Shown here: one piece after another, positions 15,389 to 23,535 of the stretch
Layout: each line of letters begins with the position of its first letter
How positions within the stretch are numbered: position 1 is the first letter of the stretch
Made by a program: the position numbers and the translations under genes
The notes under the pieces: model-generated
Told to the model about the DNA's origin: nothing
Seen by the model: the letters and a program-made list of their open reading frames with translations, nothing else
Database searches by the model: none
DNA from: Victivallales bacterium
Lineage (GTDB): Bacteria > Verrucomicrobiota > Lentisphaeria > Victivallales > UBA1829
Length of the DNA stretch: 27,639 nt
Direction: 5' to 3'
Assembly (NCBI GenBank): GCA_016285335.1
Contig: JAEEQO010000011.1
Span: 1 to 27,639, forward strand

Positions 15389-15576
15389 CAAACGGCCGGG
15401 TAAAATCGGACTCCAAATGATGACAGGACGATCCATTTGAAGCAAATCCGCGACATTTTTCCGTTTTTTTACTTTTTTCCGCAAAAAACGCTAAGAAACG
15501 CGCATCACAGACCGTCTAACTCACAAAACATGTTCGCTTACAACAACACTTTCAAACTTTTGAAAGGGATTCATAC

Positions 15577-16797
15577 ATGAATAAAACGATTCTCTTCACC
15601 GCGGCATCCATGGCCGCACTTCTCTGCACCGTCTCCGCCTCCGCACAGGAAAAACAGGCGCCGAACAACGGCTTCGTCACGCTCGACCTGAACTGGACCG
15701 AGAGCAGTGCGCCCGCCGAATCTCAACTGGACGGCGACACCATGCGGCAGATCCTCGAACGCGACCAGGCCCGCGTCAGAATGATTCAGGAACGCATGAA
15801 GGCCAAGGCTCCGGAGATCAAACCCGAACTCATCGGGAACGGCGAGGCGAAAAAGGAAGCCGATGCCCCGAAGACCGTCACGGTCCCCGTCGCCCCGCCG
15901 GACGAATCCCGGAACGGCGGCCGCACCTTCACATCCGAACAGATGCGCCAGATCGTCGAACGCGACCGTGCCCGCGCAAAAGCCATGGGCGAACGCGTCC
16001 GCGCCGCGCAGGCTGAAGCCGAGGCTGAGAAGTATCTTGCCGAACACCCCGTGGAATTCACGCCCGGCAAGACGCCGGCAGGCTGGCTCGACGATCTTCA
16101 GGCAGCTCTCGAAAAAGGAAAAAAGGAAAAGAAGCCCGTCTTCGCGCTCTTCACCGGCTCCGACTGGTGCCCGCCGTGCCAGAAACTCGAAAAGAACATC
16201 CTGCTTCAGCCCGCGTTCAAGGACTTTGCGAAAAAGCACCTCGTGCCCCTCTTCCTGGATTTCCCGAGGGAAGCCAAGCTCGACGAAAGCGTGAAGAAAC
16301 AGAACGATTCCATTGCGAAAAAATTCTCCATCGAAGCATATCCGACGATCCTCATCCTCTCCGCAGACGGTCAGAAGGAACTCTGGAAAGAAGTCGGCTA
16401 TAATCCCCTCTTCCTCGAAAAGCTTCAGGAAGCGGTGAAAGGCCTCGACAAGGACTTCCCCGAGACGGCCAAGGCCGTGAAGGACGAAGCCGAAGCCGCA
16501 GCCAAGGCGAAAGCCGAGGAAAAGGCCGCGAAGGAAAAGGCCGAACGCGAAGCGTTTGAAAAACAGCAGAAGGAACTCGAAGACGCCTGGGATCAGTATG
16601 CCTCCCCGCCCTTCGTCGATCCCGCCGAGCTGAACCGGAACACCAACACCCCCTGGGGCGCCGGACGCATCAACCGGAACGTCCAGCGCGATCCCGAACT
16701 CCTCCGCGAGCTCGACAAGAACGGCTCGATCAAAGGCCCGGACGTCCTCCCCCACGGCGGCCCCGCCCCGCTCCGCAACCACGTGAAGCTCGACTGA
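15577..16797 (+). CDS. Secreted thioredoxin-fold protein with WCPPC active site
   Basis: This 406-residue protein has a signal peptide (MNKTILFTAASMAALLCTVSASAQE, cleavage probably after ASA). Two copies of a charged helical motif follow (TMRQILERDQARVRMIQERM, about 55-74, and QMRQIVERDRARAKAMGERV, about 121-140). A thioredoxin-like domain lies at about 165-300 with FTGSDWCPPCQKLEKN as redox centre and the cis-Pro motif AYPTILI. A long Ala/Glu/Lys coiled-coil (about 305-345) and a Pro/Asn-rich tail end it. It resembles DUF255/thioredoxin_7-type periplasmic disulfide proteins; electron partner and client are unknown. GAAAGGGA (15562-15569) is the ribosome site and lies within a small inverted repeat. 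A perfect-stem terminator follows. Confidence 0.88.
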   Translation: MNKTILFTAASMAALLCTVSASAQEKQAPNNGFVTLDLNWTESSAPAESQLDGDTMRQILERDQARVRMIQERMKAKAPEIKPELIGNGEAKKEADAPKTVTVPVAPPDESRNGGRTFTSEQMRQIVERDRARAKAMGERVRAAQAEAEAEKYLAEHPVEFTPGKTPAGWLDDLQAALEKGKKEKKPVFALFTGSDWCPPCQKLEKNILLQPAFKDFAKKHLVPLFLDFPREAKLDESVKKQNDSIAKKFSIEAYPTILILSADGQKELWKEVGYNPLFLEKLQEAVKGLDKDFPETAKAVKDEAEAAAKAKAEEKAAKEKAEREAFEKQQKELEDAWDQYASPPFVDPAELNRNTNTPWGAGRINRNVQRDPELLRELDKNGSIKGPDVLPHGGPAPLRNHVKLD

Positions 16798-16826
16798 CGC
16801 GCTCCATTCAAAAAACAGATCATTCC

Positions 16827-16879
16827 AACCGGATGCCGACGATGAATGCCGATGGCATCCGGTTTTCATTTTGTTTTAT
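16827..16879 (+). terminator. Intrinsic terminator of the thioredoxin-like gene
   Basis: A perfect 11-bp stem (16827-16837 with 16854-16864) with a 16-nt loop is followed by a T-rich tract (TTCATTTTGTTTT), 29 bp after the stop codon. Confidence 0.85.
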
Positions 16880-16912
16880 CGCACAAAAGCGAGGAAAACA
16901 ACGGCTGCACAC

Positions 16913-16940
16913 TTGATTTTTAGTTCCGGGATGGTACATT
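16913..16940 (+). promoter_or_regulatory. Promoter of the two-gene envelope operon
   Basis: TTGATT (16913-16918) and TACATT (16935-16940) are 16 bp apart. It lies after the preceding terminator and gives a leader of about 85 nt before the start at 17034. Confidence 0.6.
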
Positions 16941-17033
16941 ATTGGGACAGATATGGAATATCGCACGAATTTGAACTTGCCCGCCGCAAAGAGCTTGATC
17001 CGGCGGGATTCATCCGGTCAGGAGGAACTGCGC

Positions 17034-18032
17034 ATGAAGAAACGGAATGTTTTTTTGAAAATAACGGCGGCGGCGCTTGCACTGTGCGCCTGTCTTGCCG
17101 CATTCGCCGAGGACGAACGCTATTCGCAGGTGCCGGAAGGCGCCGCGCTCGTCATGAACCTGAACCTCGGCAAGCTGTATTCGACTCCGACGTTCAAGGC
17201 CGTGGCGGACTCCGGCGATATTCTGGCCATCCGCAACGATTTGAAGACGATCCCGTGGAACGCCGCGGGGACGATTCCCGATCCGATCATTCTTTATGCC
17301 CCGCGGATGGGCTCCAGCTATGCGATGCTCGTCGGGACGGACAAGTCGCCGGACGAGCTTGTCGCTGCCATCAAAGCCCGCTACGGCAACAGCAAGAGCG
17401 TCGAAACCGGCAGGAACGGCAGCATGATCACCGTGAAATACCAGAAAACCGAACGGAAGACGAAGGTGAAATACTGGAAGGTCGAGAGCGAAACGCTCTA
17501 CCTCACGCCGCGCACGGTGGCATTCGGCCGCAAGGACCGCCCGCTCGACCTCGGATTCTTCTCGGCAAAAACGCTCCCCGCCTCGGACTTCACGATGCTT
17601 CAGAACGCCCCGGCTGACGCCATCGCCGTCGGCATCCTGCGGTATTTCCCCGTCGCCGCCGCCGACGACCCGACCGGGCTCTCCGCGCTGGTGAAATCCG
17701 GCGACTTCATCGTCTACGAATACGCGCCGGGTTCCGCCGCGCTCGAACTGAACATGGAGTGCAAGGGCGAAAAGGAAGCCCAGCTCGCCGCCCGCCGCCT
17801 GAAAAGCTTCATCCGCATCACGCTCGTGGCGCTGTTCTCCGCGGACAAGAACCTGTTCAAGGAGCTGAACAGCTGCTACACGCTCACGAATACCGGCAGC
17901 AAGGCGAAGCTTGAGATCAAGCTCTCGAAGGCCGCCCTCGAAAAAGTCCGCGCCTACTATCTCGCCGAACAGGACCTGATCTCCACCGCCGTCGGCACGG
18001 TCCTCAACGCCGCAGGAGCCGCACTCAAATGA
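17034..18032 (+). CDS. Exported protein of unknown function, 332 aa
   Basis: The start at 17034 is fixed by GGAGGAA (17021-17027) and yields a clear signal peptide (MKKRNVFLKITAAALALCAC, ending LAAFA before EDE). An ATG further upstream in frame at 16953 lies almost on the transcription start and has no ribosome site. The mature part (about 300 residues) is mixed alpha/beta, opening EDERYSQVPEGAALVMNLNL, which resembles openings of DUF3352-like or other bacterial periplasmic proteins that start with a PADAALV-type strand; I would not assign a family on that. Its stop overlaps the next ATG (ATGA), so the two proteins are coupled and may form a complex. Confidence 0.85.
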   Translation: MKKRNVFLKITAAALALCACLAAFAEDERYSQVPEGAALVMNLNLGKLYSTPTFKAVADSGDILAIRNDLKTIPWNAAGTIPDPIILYAPRMGSSYAMLVGTDKSPDELVAAIKARYGNSKSVETGRNGSMITVKYQKTERKTKVKYWKVESETLYLTPRTVAFGRKDRPLDLGFFSAKTLPASDFTMLQNAPADAIAVGILRYFPVAAADDPTGLSALVKSGDFIVYEYAPGSAALELNMECKGEKEAQLAARRLKSFIRITLVALFSADKNLFKELNSCYTLTNTGSKAKLEIKLSKAALEKVRAYYLAEQDLISTAVGTVLNAAGAALK

Positions 18033-18664
18033 AAAAGAAACTCGTCATCACCCTCTCGATCCTCGCCGCGATCATCGTCCTGCTCCTCGTCCTCGTGCTG
18101 CTCGCGCTCGGCGCTCCCCTCAACTATTCGTACACGGTCGCCGAAGCCGAAGCCGATTCCCTGCTCACTTCCGAGATCGTCGACATGATCTCCGATTCGG
18201 TCGTGGACGACGAGGGAAACATACCCGAAATCGCCGAGATCGCCATCCCGCCGGAACACGTCAACGCGCTCCTCCACATCGTGGGCTACCGCGTCAACAT
18301 GAAATTGAAGGACGAGAGCATCGTCTGCTCCCTCGGCTGGGACAATGCCGCCGTCAAGGCAGCGTGTTCACTGCCCGTGCCGCTCTCGAAGACGGTCGTC
18401 CTCCGCGGGACCGCCGCGCCCTGGCTCGAAAACGGCGTGCTGCACATCCCGGTGAAGGGCGTGAAGGCCGGATATCTGCCGGTCCCCGCCTCCCTGTTTA
18501 TCCCGGACAGCATCACCGGAAAGGACATCGAGGACGAAAAGCTGAAACTCGCGTTCGACGCCATTCACCACCTCGCCACCACACCGGACGGCGGGCTCAA
18601 GCTCGGCGTCTACCCCGAAAAGATCAGCAACCTGATCCGCCTGCTCGTCACGGAGGAAGACTGA
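18029..18664 (+). CDS. Membrane-anchored protein of unknown function, 211 aa
   Basis: A single N-terminal membrane helix (about 5-28, ILAAIIVLLLVLVLLALG) anchors a domain of about 180 residues expected outside the cytoplasm. The domain contains IPPEHVNALLHIVGYRVNMK, alternating beta segments and a repeated motif around LENGVLHIPVKGVKAGYLPV. The one-helix-plus-beta-domain design recalls DUF2140/YpmS-like proteins, but this is a resemblance in layout only. It overlaps the preceding gene by 4 nt and has AGGAG about 11 nt upstream of its ATG. No terminator is obvious in the 97 bp that follow. Confidence 0.83.
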   Translation: MKKKLVITLSILAAIIVLLLVLVLLALGAPLNYSYTVAEAEADSLLTSEIVDMISDSVVDDEGNIPEIAEIAIPPEHVNALLHIVGYRVNMKLKDESIVCSLGWDNAAVKAACSLPVPLSKTVVLRGTAAPWLENGVLHIPVKGVKAGYLPVPASLFIPDSITGKDIEDEKLKLAFDAIHHLATTPDGGLKLGVYPEKISNLIRLLVTEED

Positions 18665-18761
18665 CCGCGAACATGCCGGAACAATTCCCCGGCCTCCCCG
18701 AAAAAACAAGAACAAAACCGAACCATAAACAATCTCAACACAACCCCGGAGTCATGTTGGA

Positions 18762-19838
18762 ATGAACAACGACGCATCGTTTCTGGTACTGTTTCTGGCG
18801 CCCGTGAAGGACTTCCTCGCGGACGACAACGTTTCCGAAATCCTGATCAACGGCCCGAACCAGATCTTCATCGAACGCGGCGGCAAATTGGAGCTGACCG
18901 AAGCGAAATTCGCCAGCGAACCCCAGTTGAAGGCCGCCGCGGTGAACATCGCGAAATCGGTCGAACGCCAGCTCGACGAAATGCACCCGGACCTCGACGC
19001 ACGTCTGCCCGACGGCTCCCGCGTCCACGCCACGATCCCGCCGATCAGCCGCTGCGGCACGATCATCTCCATCCGCAAGTTCAAAAAAGAGATGCTGACC
19101 ATCGAGAAGCTGGAAGGCTTCGGCAGCATTCCGCACGACGGCGTGCTGCTCCTGAATGCCATCGTGAAGCTCCGCAAGAACACCATCGTCTCCGGCGGCA
19201 CCTCGTCCGGCAAGACCTCCGTGCTGAATGCCATCAGCGGCATGATCCCGCCCAAGGACCGTATCCTGGTGCTGGAAGACGCCAGTGAACTTCAGCTTCA
19301 GCAGACCCACTGCGTGTATTTCGAAACGCGCAAGCCGGACAAGAACGGACAGGGCGAATTCTCCATCCGCGACCTCGTGATCGCGTCCCTGCGTCTGCGC
19401 CCGGACCGCCTGGTCATCGGCGAAATCCGCGGCGGCGAGGCGCTCGACCTGCTCCAGGCCATGAACACCGGCCACTCCGGCTCCATGTCCACCATCCACG
19501 CGAACACCCCCGTCGACGCCCTCAGCCGCATGGAGACCTGCTCCATCATGAGCGGCATCGACATGCCTCTGACCGCCGTCCGCATGCAGGTGGCGTCCGC
19601 CATCAACTGCGTGGTCCACACCATGCGCCTGCCCGACGGCTCCCGCAAGATCGTCGAGATTGCCGAAGTCATGCCGCTGGAAAATGGCGAATACCGGACG
19701 CGCTCCCTGATGAAATGGCACACGGAATCCATCGACCCGGAAGGCAAGGTCGCCGGACGCTTCCTCCTCGGCGAAAAGCCCACGTTCTACGAAGACGCGA
19801 AGATCATGGGCATCGAACTGCCGGAATATCCGGCGTAA
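18762..19838 (+). CDS. CpaF/TadA/VirB11-family secretion ATPase
   Basis: This 358-residue hexameric ATPase powers assembly of Tad/Flp pili or type II/IV secretion systems at the inner membrane. Visible are an N-terminal domain with VSEILINGPNQIFIERGGKL (24-43), the Arg-rich linker RCGTIISIRKF, Walker A GGTSSGKT (K151), an Asp box around LVLEDASELQL, Walker B DRLVIGEIRGGE (E221) and the His box TGHSGSMSTIHANTP (H238, H246). This set is CpaF/VirB11-like; the tetracysteine motif of GspE is absent. The C-terminal 60 residues (from EVMPLENGEYRTR) are typical of CpaF. No pilin, secretin, platform or prepilin peptidase gene adjoins, so it is an orphan here. A clear terminator follows. Confidence 0.9.
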   Translation: MNNDASFLVLFLAPVKDFLADDNVSEILINGPNQIFIERGGKLELTEAKFASEPQLKAAAVNIAKSVERQLDEMHPDLDARLPDGSRVHATIPPISRCGTIISIRKFKKEMLTIEKLEGFGSIPHDGVLLLNAIVKLRKNTIVSGGTSSGKTSVLNAISGMIPPKDRILVLEDASELQLQQTHCVYFETRKPDKNGQGEFSIRDLVIASLRLRPDRLVIGEIRGGEALDLLQAMNTGHSGSMSTIHANTPVDALSRMETCSIMSGIDMPLTAVRMQVASAINCVVHTMRLPDGSRKIVEIAEVMPLENGEYRTRSLMKWHTESIDPEGKVAGRFLLGEKPTFYEDAKIMGIELPEYPA

Positions 19839-19876
19839 GGCCCCTCGCCTTTAGGCGAAACCATACGACAGTCATG

Positions 19877-19907
19877 CGCCGGAACGGACCACCGCTCCGG
19901 CGTTTTT
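19877..19907 (+). terminator. Intrinsic terminator of the cpaF-like gene
   Basis: CGCCGGA (19877-19883) pairs with TCCGGCG (19896-19902), the stem continues past one A-C mismatch for 3 bp, and five T follow (19903-19907). The convergent repeat-protein gene ends 30 bp further on. Confidence 0.85.
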
Positions 19908-19937
19908 GTCTTCAGGTTTCAAGTCGGAAGCTAATTA

Positions 19938-22900
19938 TTACGCCAGAGACGCGAGGTCGCGCCACGCGGACTGACTCCCCGTTTCCATCGCCCCGGCGAG
20001 GTTTGACGCGGCATCGGACAGCCCGGCGAACAGCTCGTCGGAGTTCGGGCCGCCGTCCGGCCATCCGAGCTCAACACCGGCAAGCGCGTCAGCATACTTT
20101 CCTTCCTTGACCTCGTCCATCTGCTCGAACTCGACCGAGACGTTGTAGTACGCGCCGTACTCGCTCTTCTTCGCGTTCGTCGACTCCATGCGGATGTAGT
20201 AGGTCTCGCCCGCCTTGAGCTGAAGCCCTTTCGCGCTCTCGAACGAGTAAACGGTGTCCTGTTTCCCTTTCGTGAGCTTGCCGGACAGGAGGGACTTCGC
20301 CGTGAATGTGTCGTTCTTCCCGGCGACGAGCTTGCAGACCGTGAACTTCGCGGCGTCCGTGGCGGTGACCGTGAAATACAGCTTCCCGTTGTTCGCCAGC
20401 GTGAACTTCGCATAGTCCGTTTCGTCGCCGAACCCGACGAAGTTCCTGTACGTGACGCCGTCGACTTTCCGGGAAACCGAGCCCTTCTTGTCGACCAGAA
20501 TCTCCTGACCGCCCGTCACATTCGTCGACTGGAAAGTCGCCGCGTTCCCGTTCAGCTTCTTTTTCGCGTCGCACAGGAAACCGTTTTTGCCGTCGTCGCC
20601 GTCCGCGAAGAACACGGCGTCGCTGAGGTTGACGGTATAATCGGAGTAGCCGTACTTCTTCGCGTTCGCGGACTGCATGCGGAAATAGTATTCGCCCGCC
20701 TCCAGCAGGAGCTCCTTCGTCGTCGCGGCGCATCCGGCGTCACCTTTGCCCTTCGTGACTTTTGTCGTCTGGAGCGTCTTCAGCGAGCCGTTCTTCCCGC
20801 CCGCCTGGCAGACGGAGAACACCGTAGCTTCGTCGGAAACGACGTTGAACCGGAGCCGCGCCGCGGATGCGAGCGTGACCTTCCGGTAGTCGTATTCGTC
20901 CTCATAGCCGACCCAGTCGTCATACACTTTCTGACTGACTTTCTGCCGCGCCTCGCCGGACAGGGTCCCGAGGTTTTTTGCTGTCGCGGCCGTATCGTCG
21001 GAGTTATTGCCTTTCGTGAACGAATAACTTGAGACGGAGACCGTGTAATCCGCGTCGCCGCCCTTCTCCGCGTTGGTCGACTCCATGCAGAGGTAGTAGT
21101 CGCCCGCTTCAAGCACGGTCTCCTTCTGCGCGACGTATTTGCCGCCGGAAGCTTTGCTCTTCGCCAGTTTCGACGATGCAAGCGTTTTCAACGAATAATC
21201 CCCGCCCGTCATGGTCAGGCTGTTGAGCGAGAACATGGCGGCGTCGGTGGATTCGACCGTAAAAACAACTTTCGTCTTCGCTGCGACCCGGATCCGTTTG
21301 TAGTCGACCGCGTCGCCGAAGCCGACCCAGTCGCCGCACAGTTTCTGACCGTTGTTTCTGCCGGTCTTCAGCTGCGGAAGGGTCGTGTCGACTTTGCCAT
21401 CCTCCCCCATCCATTCCAGGTCTCCCCAGTCGTCGTTGTTGTTCCCCTTCGTGAAGAATACGCTGTCGTCCTTGTTGACCGTCACGTTGTAGAACGCCTC
21501 TCCGCCCTTCTTCGCGTTCGTGGACTGCATCGAGACATAGAATTCCTCGCCCGGATGGACCAGCAGCGCTTTGGTCGTCGCCTCGTATTCGCCGGTCTTT
21601 TTATTCTTCCTGAGCGTGGCGGTCTGGACCGCCTTCGTCGTGAACGAACCGCCCCTGCCGGGAATGAGCCGCCAAAGCGTGAACTTCGCGGCGTCCGTGG
21701 TGTTGATCGTGAGGCTCAGCTTCGCGGCGTTCTTCATCGTGATCCTCGCGAAGTCCGTGGCGTCGCCCCCTCCCCCGACATAGTTCTTTTTGCCGTCTTT
21801 CGAAACAGTGTTTTTCGAATCCAGCAGGATGTCCGCGGTGGACGCCGAGACGGCGGTCGTCACGAATTTCGAAGCGTTCGGGTTCAGTTCATTCCGTTTG
21901 TCGCACAGGTAGTCGTTCCAGCCGTCGTCGGCAAAGCCGAATTTTTCATACCATAGATCCTCGCCCTCGACGTATGAAGCCACGGTGAGGGAAAGATCGC
22001 CGGAGCCGTTGAGGTTCAGGGCGTATGTCTGACCGCCGATCATGGTCTTAGTGCCGATCCTGACCGCGCCGAGCTTCATCCCTGTTTTGTCACAGATGGA
22101 GAAGATCTTCTGCTGTTCGGAGCGGTAGTCCGAATCCATCCGGAGCGAATACGCCTGCGTCGTCAGCGCGTAGACGCCCTTCGTCTGCGATGCGCCGGAG
22201 ACCGTGATCGTGTTGCGCAGTTCGCCGGAATTGAGCACAATCATATTGTAATTGGTCAGCAGGGCGTTCGTGCTGCCGGTGAGCGCGGAGATGTCGAAAT
22301 CGACGATGCCGCCGTCCTCGACGAACACGTTGACGCTCCCGAAATTGAGCTTGCCGGTAATCTTGCCGCCGCCGGACACACGGATCAGGCCCTTGCTTGC
22401 CCCTTCAACAGAAACGCCGCTGGCGACGCCGCCCGACTCGACGACGAGGCAGCCGCCGGAAAGCACGGTGTTCACGGCCAGTCCGCCGTTATACACGCTC
22501 AAAGAGGCGCTGTCTTTCAGGGTCGTATGCGAGGCCACCGTGCCGGAATGCGCCGTGGCATCCCGGAACGCCCCGCTGAGAACGAGATCCTTGAACGTAT
22601 TGGGCTTGATTTTGACGTTCAGATCGTAGTCCGGATACAGGTCCGGCAGAAGGATGCTTTCATCCACGATGCGCAGGAATCCGCCGTTCTCCATGACCGT
22701 GGTGTTTTCCGAATATGCGCCGAGGGTCATGGTCCCGCCCGAATGCACGGTGGCGAGACCGACATAGTCCGCTTTTTCGAGAATCGCCGAGCCGCCGTTG
22801 TAGACATCGATCTGTCCGGCCGCGCCCGCGCCGTATCCGTGGCCGCCTCCGAGCGCCAGACTGCATCCGCTGGAAACTTTCACGAAAGCGGCAGACGCAT

Positions 22901-23372
22901 AGTCGACGATATTCAGCGTACAGCCGGAGGTCTTCATGTCCCAGCCGGTATAACCCGCATACACAATGCCGTTCGAGGTGGAGGAAGACGTGCCGGTCTT
23001 TTTGATGGATGTGCCGCTGGATGTCACGGTATAATCGGTTGGACGCTGGACGAACCAGGTGCCGCCCATGGTCAGCTGAAGGATCGCGCCGTTGGCCGCT
23101 TCGATATTCCCCGGCTCGGTGCCGAGACCGATCGACAGGACGCCGCCGGACAGAACCTTGTTGTCCTTGCCGGGCAGACTGCCGGACTGGAACTCCATAT
23201 ACCCGCCGCTGCAAACGGACGTTCCGCTGGCCGCGCCTTTCGGTCCGATACTGACATACGCCCCTTGGGACACCCTGCATTTCGAGGCGACGCCTCCAGA
23301 AGAAAACATCACATGGTCGCCATTGGTTAAATCGCCGGTCCATGGATAATCGACAAAATAGTATTCGGACAT
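19938..23372 (-). CDS. Large AIDA-type / PPC-like repeat protein, probable surface protein
   Basis: This 1144-residue protein has two regions. Residues about 20-470 hold Gly-rich AIDA-like strands (SGGVAS, CSGGYMEF, LSGGVLSIG, YNGGLAVNTVLSGGCLVVES, ESGGVASGV), which fold as a right-handed beta-helix in adhesins. Residues about 530-1085 hold four tandem beta-sandwich repeats resembling bacterial pre-peptidase C-terminal (PPC) domains, linked by Asp/Asn-rich stretches. The last 60 residues end SAWRDLASLA before tandem TAA stops. There is no signal peptide (MSEYYFVDYPWTGDL), no beta-barrel and no LPXTG, so the export route is unclear; a C-terminal type I signal is possible. AAAGGGA lies 8 nt before the ATG. 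It is probably an extracellular adhesin or matrix protein, from family knowledge and inference. Confidence 0.88.
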   Translation of the reverse strand: MSEYYFVDYPWTGDLTNGDHVMFSSGGVASKCRVSQGAYVSIGPKGAASGTSVCSGGYMEFQSGSLPGKDNKVLSGGVLSIGLGTEPGNIEAANGAILQLTMGGTWFVQRPTDYTVTSSGTSIKKTGTSSSTSNGIVYAGYTGWDMKTSGCTLNIVDYASAAFVKVSSGCSLALGGGHGYGAGAAGQIDVYNGGSAILEKADYVGLATVHSGGTMTLGAYSENTTVMENGGFLRIVDESILLPDLYPDYDLNVKIKPNTFKDLVLSGAFRDATAHSGTVASHTTLKDSASLSVYNGGLAVNTVLSGGCLVVESGGVASGVSVEGASKGLIRVSGGGKITGKLNFGSVNVFVEDGGIVDFDISALTGSTNALLTNYNMIVLNSGELRNTITVSGASQTKGVYALTTQAYSLRMDSDYRSEQQKIFSICDKTGMKLGAVRIGTKTMIGGQTYALNLNGSGDLSLTVASYVEGEDLWYEKFGFADDGWNDYLCDKRNELNPNASKFVTTAVSASTADILLDSKNTVSKDGKKNYVGGGGDATDFARITMKNAAKLSLTINTTDAAKFTLWRLIPGRGGSFTTKAVQTATLRKNKKTGEYEATTKALLVHPGEEFYVSMQSTNAKKGGEAFYNVTVNKDDSVFFTKGNNNDDWGDLEWMGEDGKVDTTLPQLKTGRNNGQKLCGDWVGFGDAVDYKRIRVAAKTKVVFTVESTDAAMFSLNSLTMTGGDYSLKTLASSKLAKSKASGGKYVAQKETVLEAGDYYLCMESTNAEKGGDADYTVSVSSYSFTKGNNSDDTAATAKNLGTLSGEARQKVSQKVYDDWVGYEDEYDYRKVTLASAARLRFNVVSDEATVFSVCQAGGKNGSLKTLQTTKVTKGKGDAGCAATTKELLLEAGEYYFRMQSANAKKYGYSDYTVNLSDAVFFADGDDGKNGFLCDAKKKLNGNAATFQSTNVTGGQEILVDKKGSVSRKVDGVTYRNFVGFGDETDYAKFTLANNGKLYFTVTATDAAKFTVCKLVAGKNDTFTAKSLLSGKLTKGKQDTVYSFESAKGLQLKAGETYYIRMESTNAKKSEYGAYYNVSVEFEQMDEVKEGKYADALAGVELGWPDGGPNSDELFAGLSDAASNLAGAMETGSQSAWRDLASLA
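20118..21785 (-). repeat. Four tandem PPC-like protein repeats within the AIDA-type gene
   Basis: Repeat units of about 110-150 residues begin near residues 532, 683, 821 and 979. Each contains a V-G-x-G-D/E-x-x-D-Y/F core (for example WVGFGDAVDYKRI, WVGYEDEYDYRKV, FVGFGDETDYAKF), a central DAAxFxxx strand, and an E-x-x-Y-x-x-M-x-S-T/A-N-A-K-K motif (MQSTNAKKG, MESTNAEKG, MQSANAKKYG, MESTNAKKSE). DNA identity between units is moderate, so the repeats are old rather than newly amplified. Confidence 0.85.
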
Positions 23373-23396
23373 GGAAGAGTCCCTTTCCGCTAACAG

Positions 23397-23412
23397 TTAT
23401 TATTATTATTAT
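23397..23412. repeat. (TTA)5 microsatellite in the leader of the AIDA-type gene
   Basis: Five TTA units plus one T lie between the promoter and the ribosome site of the large repeat-protein gene. They are in the untranslated leader, so unit changes would alter spacing or mRNA structure rather than reading frame. Confidence 0.85.
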
Positions 23413-23428
23413 GCATATATCAAAAAAT

Positions 23429-23456
23429 AATATAGCACGGAAACGGATGATGTCAA
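23429..23456 (-). promoter_or_regulatory. Strong promoter of the AIDA-type gene
   Basis: Minus-strand TTGACA (23456-23451) and TATATT (23434-23429) are 16 bp apart, giving a leader of about 50 nt that includes the TTA repeat. Confidence 0.85.
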
Positions 23457-23459
23457 GAG

Positions 23460-23494
23460 AAAAAACGGGACCGCGGCGCAAACCGGGGTCCCGT
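23460..23494 (-). terminator. Intrinsic terminator of guaA
   Basis: On the minus strand ACGGGACC (23494-23487) pairs perfectly with GGTCCCGT (23472-23465), followed by T6 (23465-23460). It ends only 4 bp before the -35 box of the next gene's promoter. Confidence 0.9.
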
Positions 23495-23535
23495 GCAATT
23501 CGTTCTATTGATGTCCGGGGGACAGAAGGGGAAGC

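Noticed and set aside
16953..17033. Upstream start for the 332-residue exported protein
   Set aside because: It has no ribosome site and would bury the signal peptide behind 27 polar residues; the ATG at 17034 follows GGAGGAA.
18762..19838. Assignment as a type II secretion GspE or type IV pilus PilB/PilT ATPase
   Set aside because: The tetracysteine motif and the PilB/PilT-specific N-terminal domains are absent; the motifs and length fit CpaF/VirB11.
19938..23372. Classical type V autotransporter assignment for the AIDA-repeat protein
   Set aside because: There is no signal peptide and no C-terminal beta-barrel; the C-terminal half is PPC-like repeats.
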